This document shows, in pieces, positions 18,484 through 27,979 of a DNA stretch of 64,000 nt. The stretch spans positions 1 to 64,000 of the forward strand of contig NZ_JACXAA010000015.1 in the NCBI RefSeq assembly GCF_014699035.1, written 5' to 3'. The notes below the pieces were generated by a model. The model made no database searches. It saw only the letters and a list, made by a program, of their open reading frames with translations, and was not told the origin of the DNA. Each line of letters starts with the position of its first letter. The first letter of the stretch is position 1. This DNA comes from Spirosoma validum (GTDB taxonomy: Bacteria > Bacteroidota > Bacteroidia > Cytophagales > Spirosomataceae). The translations under genes were made by a program, and so were the position numbers.

Positions 18484-18637
18484 TCCAAAAATCTCCTGCT
18501 AAAATAAGTATATTTACCTAATATTTTCAACTACCCTGGTAAAAAAAATGACTATGTCATCTTAGTTATGTACTTTTTGAGAACTTGCTGCTCTATCTAT
18601 TTAACAATCAGACTGTACTCTTTTGTTTAATGGTTTT

Positions 18638-20239
18638 TTAATCTGACGGTTGTACCAACGAAAGACGAGCCGCTTCCAGATCCAGTTCCTGTTCCATCTT
18701 TCGAAACACCTCGCCATCCAGCAAGCTTCCCTGCCGCTGACTGTTCAATACGCTACGTTCAACGGCAATCAGTTCCAGTTGAAGTTGAACGGCTTGTTGA
18801 TACAGCTCTTCCGGACGTCCTGACAAACTATTGGCTCGCAACATCCCATTGAGTTCATTGATTCGAAGTTCGTAGGCGTTTTTCACGTAGTTCAATACAT
18901 CGTCGTGTACCACGCCCACTGAGTAATTGGCTTCGAGATGTGTGATGACCTCTAAAGCCATCTTTCGCCGTAATTTGCGTTCTTCCCGCTTTCCGTCAAT
19001 CGTTTCCCGTACATTCAGTCCGTCAATAATTACGGGCAATGTCAGCCCCTGAATTACTAACGTGCAGAGAATCACAATGAACGTAATGAACAGGACCAGA
19101 TCCCGGGCAGGAAAAGGTTGACCATTGAGCAACGTATTGGGCAACGCCAGAGCTCCAGCCAATGAAACGACGCCACGCATTCCTGCCCAGCTAATAACAG
19201 CTACCTGCTGCCAGGTCGGCTTAGGTTCCCGTTCGCGGATACGTCGGCTTAACAGGCGAGGCAAATACGCTCCGGGGAAAACCCAGAGAATCCGGCAAAC
19301 AACCGCGACAGCACTGATTAACAGGCCATAGTTAATTGCTTGAGTCAGGGTATACCCGTTTAGTTCAGCGACAATCGTCGGCAATTGCAGACCGATCAGA
19401 ATAAATACCAGGCCATTCAGCAGAAAAACCACAATCTCCCAGACCGCGTTGGTTTGCAACCGACTCTGATTGCTGAAGATTTCCGTTGTTCGAGTCGATA
19501 GGTAGAGCCCCGTTGTAACCACGGCCAAAACGCCCGAAATGTGAAGTTCTTCGGCAATCAGGTAGGAGCCGTAGGGTGTCAGCAGGGTCAATACCGTACT
19601 GATAACCGTATCTTTTGTAACGAGTCGGTGTACCCGACTCATCCCCCAGCCAATTACCCAACCGAGCGCCCCGCTGGCCAGCGCAATTCCCAAAAATCGC
19701 AGACTGGCTTGCCATAATACGAATTGACCTGTCAGAATAGCCGCTAAGCCGTAACGGTAAATAATCAGGCTGGTGGCATCGTTCACTAAACTTTCGCCTT
19801 CCAGCACAGTCGTAATCCGTTTGGGTACGTTCAACCCCTGCGTGACAGACGTAGCAGCGATGGCATCGGGAGGAGAAATGATGGCCCCCAGTAAGTAGCC
19901 CTGCGCCAGCGAAAAACCAGGAATGAAGGCATGGGCTACCAGCGCCACAACGGTCGATGTGAAAAGCACCAGACCAACAGCCAGCAGGGTGACGGACCGA
20001 CTATATAGTTTTAGTTCAACATTGTCGATTTGCCAGGCAGCCGCATACAGTAAGGGTGGCAGAAAGACCAGAAAAACGGCATCTGGCGATAATTCTACGT
20101 GCGGTAAACCCGGTATCCAGCCAATGAACAAACCCGTGATAACCAACAAAATTGGATAAGATACTCGTACCCACCGAGCCACGACAGCCAGCAGGGTTGT
20201 TACGCCGAGTAGACCCGTTATAAGTTCAATTGGATGCAT
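18638..20239 (-). CDS. Na+/H+ antiporter, NhaP/CPA1 type
   Basis: The 533-residue protein has about 12 membrane segments and a C-terminal cytoplasmic helical tail of about 120 residues. CPA1 motifs are visible: LPPLLYAAAWQID, LGAIISPPDAIAATSV, ESLVNDATSLI (ion-binding Asp) and SWAGMRGVVSLAGALALP. It should exchange Na+ (or K+) for H+ at the inner membrane. I start at MHPIEL (20239); the longer frame to 20302 adds 21 polar residues that overlap the upstream control region. It is divergent from a Kir channel gene with 116 bp between, hinting at joint cation homeostasis. Confidence 0.9.
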   Translation of the reverse strand: MHPIELITGLLGVTTLLAVVARWVRVSYPILLVITGLFIGWIPGLPHVELSPDAVFLVFLPPLLYAAAWQIDNVELKLYSRSVTLLAVGLVLFTSTVVALVAHAFIPGFSLAQGYLLGAIISPPDAIAATSVTQGLNVPKRITTVLEGESLVNDATSLIIYRYGLAAILTGQFVLWQASLRFLGIALASGALGWVIGWGMSRVHRLVTKDTVISTVLTLLTPYGSYLIAEELHISGVLAVVTTGLYLSTRTTEIFSNQSRLQTNAVWEIVVFLLNGLVFILIGLQLPTIVAELNGYTLTQAINYGLLISAVAVVCRILWVFPGAYLPRLLSRRIREREPKPTWQQVAVISWAGMRGVVSLAGALALPNTLLNGQPFPARDLVLFITFIVILCTLVIQGLTLPVIIDGLNVRETIDGKREERKLRRKMALEVITHLEANYSVGVVHDDVLNYVKNAYELRINELNGMLRANSLSGRPEELYQQAVQLQLELIAVERSVLNSQRQGSLLDGEVFRKMEQELDLEAARLSLVQPSD

Positions 20240-20301
20240 TGCGTGAATAGAATGTGGGTGATGATTCTGATTAGGCCATGACAAGCGGGACAAATTTGCC
20301 A

Positions 20302-20309
20302 TAACTTTG
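20302..20309 (+). promoter_or_regulatory. Bacteroidota -7 element for the Kir channel gene
   Basis: TAACTTTG is an exact TAnnTTTG match 46 nt upstream of the start codon at 20356. A correctly spaced -33 TTG is not obvious. Confidence 0.4.
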
Positions 20310-20355
20310 TTAGCCGCCCTACCGAAACGGACCTCCTATCCCAAATTTATCCGGT

Positions 20356-21348
20356 ATGAATTCATCAAACCGTCGTTTTTCAAATCAAAGTTCCGTCGAC
20401 CGCAAATTAGTTGAGCAGGAAGAGCAACGGAACGACATTGGTTTTGGCACGAAAATCACCCACTCCCAATCGCGGCTGATTAACAAAGACGGTAGTTTCA
20501 ACATTACCCGTATCAATGACTCGCTTTGGGATCGGCTGAACATCTATAATCGGCTCATCACCATGGGCTGGGCCCAGTTTTTTAGCTGGCTTCTCCTGGC
20601 GTATTTGTTTACCAACACACTTTTTGCGGGCGTCTATATGCTGGCAGGATCAGATACGCTGAAAGGCGTTGATGACCGGGCGCTGAATGGACCGTTCTGG
20701 AAGTGTTTCTTTTTCAGTTCACAAACGCTTACCACCGTTGGCTATGGCCATATTTCGCCCGACAGTTTTCTGACGAGTTGCATTGCCGCCTTTGAGTCGA
20801 TGATTGGCTTGCTGGCATTTGCGCTGGCCACCGGTTTACTATACGCGCGTTTTTCACGGCCCGTTGCCCATACTCGCTTTTCACGCATAGCCGTTATTGC
20901 CCCTTATTTAGACGTGAATGCCTGGATGTTTCGCATCATCAATACCCGAGCCAATCAACTGATCGATCTGAACATAACGGTATCGCTGTCCCGCATCGAA
21001 CCGAAAGCCGACGGAACGCCTACCCGAAAATATTATGGATTGAATCTGGAACGTAGCAAGGTGACTTTTTTCCCAACCAACTGGACGTTGGTACACCCAA
21101 TTACGTCTGAAAGTCCTTTGTATGGCTGCACTCCTCAGGATATGGAAACATCCGATAGCGAGTTTTTAATTTCTTTTCAGGCGATGGACGATACGTTCGC
21201 TCAGAGTGTGCATACGCGCTATTCCTACCGGCATGATGAAATCCGTTGGGGACATAAATTCCGGCCAATGTTCGATGGAAGTCAGCAGGGCACCGTAACC
21301 CTTGACCTGAACCGACTTGACGATACCGAAGAAATAGCTCTAAATTAG
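20356..21348 (+). CDS. Inward-rectifier-type potassium channel (KirBac-like)
   Basis: The 330-residue protein has the Kir plan: a cytoplasmic N-terminus with slide-helix region, TM1 (about 73-96), a pore helix and the K+ selectivity filter TTVGYG (126-131), TM2 (about 139-165), and a C-terminal Ig-like cytoplasmic domain of about 160 residues. The domain ends near WGHKFRPMF. It would form a tetramer in the inner membrane conducting K+. It is transcribed away from the NhaP-type antiporter, and both concern monovalent cations. Confidence 0.93.
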   Translation: MNSSNRRFSNQSSVDRKLVEQEEQRNDIGFGTKITHSQSRLINKDGSFNITRINDSLWDRLNIYNRLITMGWAQFFSWLLLAYLFTNTLFAGVYMLAGSDTLKGVDDRALNGPFWKCFFFSSQTLTTVGYGHISPDSFLTSCIAAFESMIGLLAFALATGLLYARFSRPVAHTRFSRIAVIAPYLDVNAWMFRIINTRANQLIDLNITVSLSRIEPKADGTPTRKYYGLNLERSKVTFFPTNWTLVHPITSESPLYGCTPQDMETSDSEFLISFQAMDDTFAQSVHTRYSYRHDEIRWGHKFRPMFDGSQQGTVTLDLNRLDDTEEIALN

Positions 21349-21400
21349 ATTTTCCCTTTCAACGGCGCATAAACCGAAACAGCAGTTTCTACCTCATCAA

Positions 21401-22312
21401 GTGATTTTACCTCCCTTTTTACGTCCCGGCGACACAGTCGGGATTGTTTCCCCGGCCAGTTGGTTTCCGTATGAAGAACTGGCCGATGGAATTCATATTT
21501 TACGCGATGTCTGGCATCTCAACGTACTAGAAGGTCAGAGTTTACACGTAACGGATGGGCCTTTTGCGGGTTCCGACGAACTTCGCCGGGCCGATCTTCA
21601 GCGCTTCTTTGATGATCCAAACGTACGAGCCGTTTTTGCCGCTCGTGGCGGTTATGGCTGTTACCGAATCGCCGACGATCTCGATCTGACCCGTTTGCAA
21701 ACCAATCCTAAATGGTTAGTAGGTTTCAGCGACGTAACGGTGTTGTTAAGTTTACTATACAACCAGGGGATTGTAAGTTTACACGGCCTAATGCCTCGCC
21801 AGTTTGGTGACCCGGACCGGGCTGAATCGCTTGAATCGTTACGTCGGTGGCTGTTCGGCGAATACCCCTCGCACTATACCGTTCCGGCCCATCCGCTCAA
21901 CAGATCAGGACAAGCTACAGGACCACTCGTTGGTGGCAATCTGACAATGCTCGTTAACTCCATCAACACACCAACTGATGTAGACTTTAGGGGGAAAATC
22001 CTGTTCATCGAAGACATTGACGAAACGCTTTTCTCGCTGGATCGGATGATGCTGCAATTCCGTAGAGCCGGACGCTTGGCTCGTTTGGCCGGTTTGGTAG
22101 TCGGGCAGTTTACCGATATGCGGGCAAATCTATCGCTTCCCTTCGGCAAAGACGCTTACGAGATTATTGCCGATACTGTTTCAGGTTATGCGTTTCCCGT
22201 TTTGTATGATTTTCCAGCCGGTCACGTTACGTATAACCTGGCTTTGCCAATCGGAAGTACTGTGGACTTGATCGTGGAGCAAGAATCAGGTCGTATCAAT
22301 TTTCATCTGTAA
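21401..22312 (+). CDS. ldcA: LD-carboxypeptidase (muramoyltetrapeptide carboxypeptidase, S66)
   Basis: LdcA removes the terminal D-alanine from muropeptide tetrapeptides during cytosolic murein recycling. The 303-residue protein has the S66 triad: Ser110 in VGFSDVT, a Glu in FIEDIDE (about 207) and a His in PAGHVTYN (about 276). The opening PPFLRPGDTVGIVSPAS and AARGGYGCYRI are typical. The start is GTG at 21401; there is no nearby ATG that keeps the conserved N-terminus. It is followed 13 bp later by an SDR gene. Confidence 0.9.
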   Translation: MILPPFLRPGDTVGIVSPASWFPYEELADGIHILRDVWHLNVLEGQSLHVTDGPFAGSDELRRADLQRFFDDPNVRAVFAARGGYGCYRIADDLDLTRLQTNPKWLVGFSDVTVLLSLLYNQGIVSLHGLMPRQFGDPDRAESLESLRRWLFGEYPSHYTVPAHPLNRSGQATGPLVGGNLTMLVNSINTPTDVDFRGKILFIEDIDETLFSLDRMMLQFRRAGRLARLAGLVVGQFTDMRANLSLPFGKDAYEIIADTVSGYAFPVLYDFPAGHVTYNLALPIGSTVDLIVEQESGRINFHL

Positions 22313-22325
22313 AAACGCTACGTCT

Positions 22326-23123
22326 ATGGTATTCGAGGAATCGGTTATCTGGATTACCGGTGCATCGTCTGGTATTGGCGAAGCCATCGCACTTGCGTTG
22401 AGTCAGTATAAGGGTGTCAAACTAGTCCTGTCAGCCCGACGGGCTGATGAGCTACAACGTGTGGCTACGCAAACGGGTTTACCAGAATCAGACGTGTTGG
22501 TGCTTCCTCTGGATATGACTGATATTGACAACCTGCCTGCTCAAGTCGACGTTGTGCGTCAGCGATTTGGTCGGATTGATTACGTATTTCAGAATGCGGG
22601 AATTTCCCAACGTAGCACCGTCGCTGATACCGATTTTGCCGTCTACAGACAACTTATGGAAGTCAATTTCTTTGGTGTTGTGGCGCTTACAAAAGCGGTA
22701 TTACCCATTATGCTGGCCCAGAAAAGCGGGCATTTTGTTGTAATGAGTAGTGTCGCAGGCAAACTGTCAACCAAACAACGCTCGGGCTATTCGGCGAGCA
22801 AACATGCCCTGCACGGCTTTTTCGATGCACTGCGGGCGGAGGTTTATGAGTCTGGTCTGCGCGTTACGTTGGTTTGTCCGGGTTATATCCGAACCGCCAT
22901 TTCACTAAATGCACTTAACGCCCACGGTCAGACACATGGCAAAATGGATGATAATCAGGAAAAAGGCATGTCCCCTGATGAGTTTGCCAAGCGATTACTA
23001 AGGGCTGTTTCTCAGGAAAAGGAGGAAGTTTATATCGGAGGTTCAGAAATCTACGGCATTTATCTAAAACGTTTTTTTCCTGGCTTACTATCCAGAATTC
23101 TACGGAACCGAAAAGGAACCTAG
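22326..23123 (+). CDS. SDR-family oxidoreductase (DHRS7-like)
   Basis: The 265-residue classical short-chain dehydrogenase has the cofactor motif TGASSGIG (about 12-19), NAG in FQNAGISQRS, the catalytic Ser in MSSVAGK and the YSASKHA Tyr/Lys pair. A basic residue pattern (SARRADE) after strand 2 suggests NADP(H). The overall sequence resembles the DHRS7 group, whose bacterial substrates are not known. It lies 13 bp after ldcA and is probably cotranscribed, and it ends at a remarkably long hairpin shared with the convergent amidohydrolase. Confidence 0.82.
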   Translation: MVFEESVIWITGASSGIGEAIALALSQYKGVKLVLSARRADELQRVATQTGLPESDVLVLPLDMTDIDNLPAQVDVVRQRFGRIDYVFQNAGISQRSTVADTDFAVYRQLMEVNFFGVVALTKAVLPIMLAQKSGHFVVMSSVAGKLSTKQRSGYSASKHALHGFFDALRAEVYESGLRVTLVCPGYIRTAISLNALNAHGQTHGKMDDNQEKGMSPDEFAKRLLRAVSQEKEEVYIGGSEIYGIYLKRFFPGLLSRILRNRKGT

Positions 23124-23199
23124 TCTTAACGTAACGTGGGTGAGAATCGGCAATGTTTAACCAATCATTGCCGATTCTCACCCACGTTACGTTAAGACT
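23122..23199. terminator. 34-bp perfect hairpin between convergent genes
   Basis: Left arm 23122-23155 and right arm 23166-23199 are exactly complementary over 34 bp with a 10-nt loop. It begins inside the SDR stop codon and ends 11 bp before the M20 gene's stop. There is no U-tract on either side, so termination may rely on the hairpin alone or on RNA processing. Confidence 0.75.
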
Positions 23200-23210
23200 C
23201 TTGTTATGCA

Positions 23211-24560
23211 TCACTTACTCGCCGTAAGTCCTTTCACGGCTGTGCCTTTACTGGCATATTCCATATAATCGGTAGTAAGACGGCATAGGGACTTCATACC
23301 CAATACAAAGCCTCCCTCATCAATCTGGAAATCGGGGGTGTGGTGCGGGGCCGCATCCTCTACTTTCTTTCCCTTCGCCATTCCTCCCAGGAAAAAGAAA
23401 AGTCCGGGTACTTTTTGCTGGTAGAATGAAAAATCTTCAGCACCAGTCGCAGCCGGGGTAATTTTTACGTTGTTTTTACCCGCTACGGCTTCGATGGATG
23501 GCACCATCTGATCCGTCAGCTTGGGATCGTTATAGGTAACCGGATACATGATATCAATTTTTACATCAGCCTGAGCACCCGCGCTTTCGGCAATGTTGGT
23601 CGCGATTTCGTTGATCCGCCGATGAACCAGTTTCTGCGCGTCAGGACTAAACGTACGAATCGTACCGATCATGTTCGCTTCTTCCGGAATAATGTTTTGC
23701 CGAATACCGCCGTGCAACGCACCCACCGTCACAACGGCCGCATCATCGGTCAGATTAACATTCCGACTGACAATAGTCTGCAGCCCCATCACAACCTGCG
23801 CAGACGTAACGATTGGATCTACGCCTGACCAGGGGTTGGCACCGTGTGTTTGTTTGCCCTTAATCTTTATGGCATACGAATCGACAGCGGCCATGGTAGC
23901 GCCGGGTCGGTATTTGATGGTGCCAACTTCCGTTTGTGAGTTGATGTGTAAGCCGAAAATGGCATCGACTTTAGGGTTTTCCAGTACGCCTTCTTTCACC
24001 ATCAAATAGGCACCCCCTTCTTCACCAGCGGGTGCTCCTTCTTCGGCAGGTTGAAAAATAAACTTAACTGTGCCGCGCAGATCATTTTTAACGGAAGACA
24101 ACACTTCAGCCACGCCCATTAGTATGGCTACATGGCTATCGTGCCCACAGGCATGCATGATACCCGTCTGCTGACCATTGTATTCGGTATGAGCTTCCGA
24201 TTTGAACGGTACGTTTACCCGTTCCGTTACGGGTAGGCCATCCATATCCGCCCGAAGTGCCACCACCGGACCTGATTTACCACCTTTGAGTAAACCCACA
24301 ACACCAGTTTTGCCGACACCGGTTTTTACTTCCATGCCCAGTGCCTGGAGGTGGGCCGCAATTTTAGACGCCGTCTGAAATTCTCGATTGCCCAATTCAG
24401 GATGTTGATGAAAATCACGACGCCAGGAAACAACTTTTTTTTCAAGGCTTTCCGCCATTTTATCCATCCGGGCATTCAGTGTTGCTGTCTGACCAAATGC
24501 TGTTTGAGCGGTTAAGCTTCCGATTACTAAAACGCATACAAATAGTTGCTGCTTGTTCAT
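23211..24560 (-). CDS. Exported M20-family amidohydrolase/peptidase
   Basis: The 449-residue protein starts with a signal peptide (MNKQQLFVCVLVIGSLTAQT, cleavage near AFGQ). It has M20D metal-site motifs RDFHQHPELG, ADMDGLP, HACGHDSHVA, QPAEEG and a final AAPHHTPDF. Close families act on N-acyl amino acids, indole-3-acetyl amino acids or hippurate. Being exported, it probably trims peptides or acyl amino acids in the periplasm. The ATG at 24560 is preferred over 24572 because it starts the signal peptide cleanly. It is divergent from the first SusC/SusD locus, suggesting a functional link. Confidence 0.87.
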   Translation of the reverse strand: MNKQQLFVCVLVIGSLTAQTAFGQTATLNARMDKMAESLEKKVVSWRRDFHQHPELGNREFQTASKIAAHLQALGMEVKTGVGKTGVVGLLKGGKSGPVVALRADMDGLPVTERVNVPFKSEAHTEYNGQQTGIMHACGHDSHVAILMGVAEVLSSVKNDLRGTVKFIFQPAEEGAPAGEEGGAYLMVKEGVLENPKVDAIFGLHINSQTEVGTIKYRPGATMAAVDSYAIKIKGKQTHGANPWSGVDPIVTSAQVVMGLQTIVSRNVNLTDDAAVVTVGALHGGIRQNIIPEEANMIGTIRTFSPDAQKLVHRRINEIATNIAESAGAQADVKIDIMYPVTYNDPKLTDQMVPSIEAVAGKNNVKITPAATGAEDFSFYQQKVPGLFFFLGGMAKGKKVEDAAPHHTPDFQIDEGGFVLGMKSLCRLTTDYMEYASKGTAVKGLTASK

Positions 24561-24634
24561 TGAATTATACAATTTCTTAGTTACGTCTCATCATTATGCA
24601 ATATACGCTTTTGGCAGAACAATATAGGGGCATA

Positions 24635-24669
24635 GCACAATTGTGCCTAATAAATACCTCATACTTTTG
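24635..24669 (+). promoter_or_regulatory. Promoter with palindromic operator for the first SusC locus
   Basis: TTG (24641-24643) and TACTTTTG (24662-24669), spaced by 18 nt, match the Bacteroidota promoter consensus. The -33 box lies inside a perfect 12-bp palindrome GCACAATTGTGC (24635-24646), a good candidate operator. The promoter is about 185 nt before the SusC start. Confidence 0.6.
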
Positions 24670-24852
24670 TTGGTCGTGATAGGAGTTATATGAATAAAAG
24701 TCAAGAAATCTAGTAGACTTATTTAAACCAAAAGTAGACTGATAACTAAAAAAGAGAATTTCTTGTAACGAACAGACTATCTTGCAATTCTCTCATTGTA
24801 TCTTTAAGAACTCATACTTTTAAGGAAATTTTAACCTCAACTCAATTTAAAA

Positions 24853-27800
24853 ATGAAGAAATTTTTATTAGCGAATTGGTTACTTGCTACGTTATTCTGC
24901 CTACCAGTTATGGCGCAGGAGGTAACAGTGAGTGGCCGTGTAACTTCATCAGACGACGGCTCCGCCCTACCGGGTGTAAGTGTGCAGGTAAAAGGTACGA
25001 CTCGGGGGACTACAACGGATGCGAACGGGAACTACAAAATTACTACCCCGGCGAATCCAAGGCTGGTTTTCAGCTTTATTGGTTACACAAGTCAGGAAGT
25101 AGAAGCAGGCTCGAGAACAACCGTTAACCTAACTCTTCAGAGCAGTGCAAATGAACTTACAGAGTTCATCATTACGGGTTACGGAGCTGCTGTTACCAAA
25201 AAGGAAGCAACGGGCGCAACGGCTAATATCAAGGGTGATGCCATTGAGAACTTACCTGTTCAGAGCTTTGACCGGGCCTTGCAGGGTCGAGCCGCTGGAG
25301 TGCAGATTACGTCCAGTAGTGGCGTGCCGGGTGGTGCTGTCCAGGTTCGCATTCGGGGGGTTGGCTCCATCACTGCCGGTAACGATCCGCTATACGTAGT
25401 TGATGGTGTGCAGATTAATACCCGAAACGACGGCGGTGGTAACGTAAGCAGTAACCCGTTATCATTCCTGAATCCAAACGATATTGAGAGCATTGACGTA
25501 CTGAAAGATGCCGCGACAGCCGCTATCTATGGCGCTCAGGCCGCTAACGGTGTGGTACTGGTAACTACCAAACGGGGTAAAGCAGGAGCCAAAACCCGTG
25601 TCAATATCAACTATTACAAAGGTATTGTTGATCCCATTCGGAAGCTGGACGTACTGTCAACGCAGCAGTTCATCCAGATACGTACCGAAGCCCTGCAGGC
25701 AGCGCGTCCGACCCTTACGCCTGTAGCCAGCCGCACGTTAGCCCTTAGTCAACTGGGTCTTTCAACAGATTTAACGGATGAAGCCATTGCTGCACTGCCC
25801 AATTATGACTGGCAGGGTGAGTCGTATCGACCCGGCTCTGTCGATAACGTTGATCTGTCGGCGCAGGGCGGGAATGACCGCACGACGTTCTACCTGTCCG
25901 GCTCCTTTAACCAGCAGGATGCTTCGCTCAGAAATGTCGACTTCAAGCGTTTTTCAAGCAAGCTTAATTTGACTCATAAGCTGAATAATAAACTGGCGGT
26001 CGATGCGGGGCTGAATGTGAGTGCAATCACGCAGCGCGGTCCCTATGGTACGTCGGGCAATACAGGTAATGCCGCTAACGTAGGGAGTACAACTGCTTTT
26101 GGAGCTCCTCAATACGCGGCTCCGCTCATTCTGCCATTCAACCCTATCTATAATCCCGACGGTAGTTACTACGGCCTGCCAGCATCCGGCGTAACGATGG
26201 TGGGTGATTTATCGCAGAACATTGTTGCGAACTCCGACCTCATTAAATCAAAAACGAATGTCAATCAATTGGTTGGTAATCTGGGCCTAACCTATTCACT
26301 AACCAAGGATTTAATTCTTAAAGGATTTGGCGGTCTGGACTACCGAACTGTCAATTCATCGTTGTTCAACGATCCGCGTACGTCTGATTATTACAATGTT
26401 AGAGGTAGCCTTAATCAGTTTGTGAACAGCAACATAGGTCTGACCAGCAACGTTACCGCGAATTATACCAAGACGATTGGCGAGAAACATTTAGTGAGTG
26501 CCTTGATAGGTGCTGAATATCGTCAGGAAATTAACGAAACGACTACGCTCAATGCAAGTGGGTTTCCAACACCTGATCTCAATACAGCCAATGCAGCAGC
26601 TGAACCGGTATCGGTAGGTGGTGCCTGGACGGGTTTCAAACGGGCAGGTATCTTCACAAACGTGCGGTATGAATACGGTAAGCGATACATTCTAAGCGGA
26701 ATTCTTCGGTATGATGGCTCGTCGCGTTTCGGAACTGATAATCGCTGGGGGTATTTCCCGTCGATTTCGGCTAAATGGAATATCGCGGAAGAATCGTTCC
26801 TAAACACAAGTAACACAATCAGTGATCTGGGGCTTCGTTTCAGCGTCGGTAGCACTGGCAACGACCAGGTTGACAACTTTGCTGCCCGCCAGTTATACGG
26901 CTTAAGCAGTGTTTACCAGGGTAATTCGGGAATTCGTCCCAGTCAGCTGGGTAATTCCAATCTGCGTTGGGAACGTAACGTAACCTACAACCTCGGGTTA
27001 GACTATGGATTCTTTGGCGGTCGGATCAAAGGTTCTTTCGAAGCGTTCCATCGGACCAGTCGCGACCTGCTGTTGAACCGCACCGTACCGTCCAGTAACG
27101 GGGTTGCCTTAGAAAATACAAACACAAACACAGTCATTACCGAGAATATCGGTGAGGTCGTTAACAAAGGACTGGAATTCGACATTACAACAGTCAATGT
27201 TAACAAAGGAGGTTTCCGCTGGGAAACCAACTTCAATATTACACTGATTGATAATAAGGTTACGAAACTGTTCGAAGGAACTGACGTACTTCCCGGAAAC
27301 CTGGCCGTTCGGGTTGGGTATCCACTTTTTACAAACGTCAGCGTTCCCTATGCCGGTGTAAATCCAGCCAATGGTCGTCCAATGTGGTATGATCTAAACG
27401 GCGACATTACGTACCTCTTCCGCACGGCCGATCAGCGGCCACTAGGCCACTCCGCTATTTCAAAAATTTATGGCGGTTTTACCAATACGCTTTCTTACGG
27501 CGGCATCGAATTATCGGCTTTATTCCAATACGATCAGGGAAAAACGGTGCAAAACCTGCAGGAATTTCGATTTGCCGACAATGGGGGCGTATTGCGGAAC
27601 AGCTTGTTATACTATTACGAAAATCGATGGACCACCCCCGGACAGATTACGAGCGTACCACGTCCGGCTGAAAATCGTACGGAAGTGAGTGGCCGGGTTA
27701 GTTCGTATCAGCAAATCAGCCGGTTCTATCAGGATGCTTCCTACATCCGGCTGAAACAAATTACCTTATCCTACAACTTACCTTCATCGCTAATGCAGCA

Positions 27801-27957
27801 CCTGAAAATGTCGAGCGTTAAAATCTATGCACAGAGCATCAACGCCCTGACCTGGACAAAATGGACCGGCTTCGATCCAGAATTTGCTGGTACGGATAAC
27901 TCCGGTATCATTCCACAGTCGCGCAGCTACACATTCGGTATCCAAATCGGGCTTTAA
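24853..27957 (+). CDS. SusC/RagA-family TonB-linked outer membrane transporter
   Basis: The 1034-residue protein has a signal peptide (about 1-21), a carboxypeptidase-regulatory-like domain (about 23-108, VSGRVTSSDDGSALPGVSV), a plug domain (about 115-235, containing ALQGRAAGVQI and DVLKDAATAAIYG) and a large beta-barrel to the C-terminus. The motif SFIGYTSQEVEAG matches SusC proteins. It forms the outer-membrane channel energised by TonB for uptake of large nutrients. The SusD partner follows 22 bp later. Its first 100 residues are nearly the same as those of the next SusC gene. Confidence 0.95.
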   Translation: MKKFLLANWLLATLFCLPVMAQEVTVSGRVTSSDDGSALPGVSVQVKGTTRGTTTDANGNYKITTPANPRLVFSFIGYTSQEVEAGSRTTVNLTLQSSANELTEFIITGYGAAVTKKEATGATANIKGDAIENLPVQSFDRALQGRAAGVQITSSSGVPGGAVQVRIRGVGSITAGNDPLYVVDGVQINTRNDGGGNVSSNPLSFLNPNDIESIDVLKDAATAAIYGAQAANGVVLVTTKRGKAGAKTRVNINYYKGIVDPIRKLDVLSTQQFIQIRTEALQAARPTLTPVASRTLALSQLGLSTDLTDEAIAALPNYDWQGESYRPGSVDNVDLSAQGGNDRTTFYLSGSFNQQDASLRNVDFKRFSSKLNLTHKLNNKLAVDAGLNVSAITQRGPYGTSGNTGNAANVGSTTAFGAPQYAAPLILPFNPIYNPDGSYYGLPASGVTMVGDLSQNIVANSDLIKSKTNVNQLVGNLGLTYSLTKDLILKGFGGLDYRTVNSSLFNDPRTSDYYNVRGSLNQFVNSNIGLTSNVTANYTKTIGEKHLVSALIGAEYRQEINETTTLNASGFPTPDLNTANAAAEPVSVGGAWTGFKRAGIFTNVRYEYGKRYILSGILRYDGSSRFGTDNRWGYFPSISAKWNIAEESFLNTSNTISDLGLRFSVGSTGNDQVDNFAARQLYGLSSVYQGNSGIRPSQLGNSNLRWERNVTYNLGLDYGFFGGRIKGSFEAFHRTSRDLLLNRTVPSSNGVALENTNTNTVITENIGEVVNKGLEFDITTVNVNKGGFRWETNFNITLIDNKVTKLFEGTDVLPGNLAVRVGYPLFTNVSVPYAGVNPANGRPMWYDLNGDITYLFRTADQRPLGHSAISKIYGGFTNTLSYGGIELSALFQYDQGKTVQNLQEFRFADNGGVLRNSLLYYYENRWTTPGQITSVPRPAENRTEVSGRVSSYQQISRFYQDASYIRLKQITLSYNLPSSLMQHLKMSSVKIYAQSINALTWTKWTGFDPEFAGTDNSGIIPQSRSYTFGIQIGL

Positions 27958-27979
27958 TCTCACAGAAGACGTCATACTC

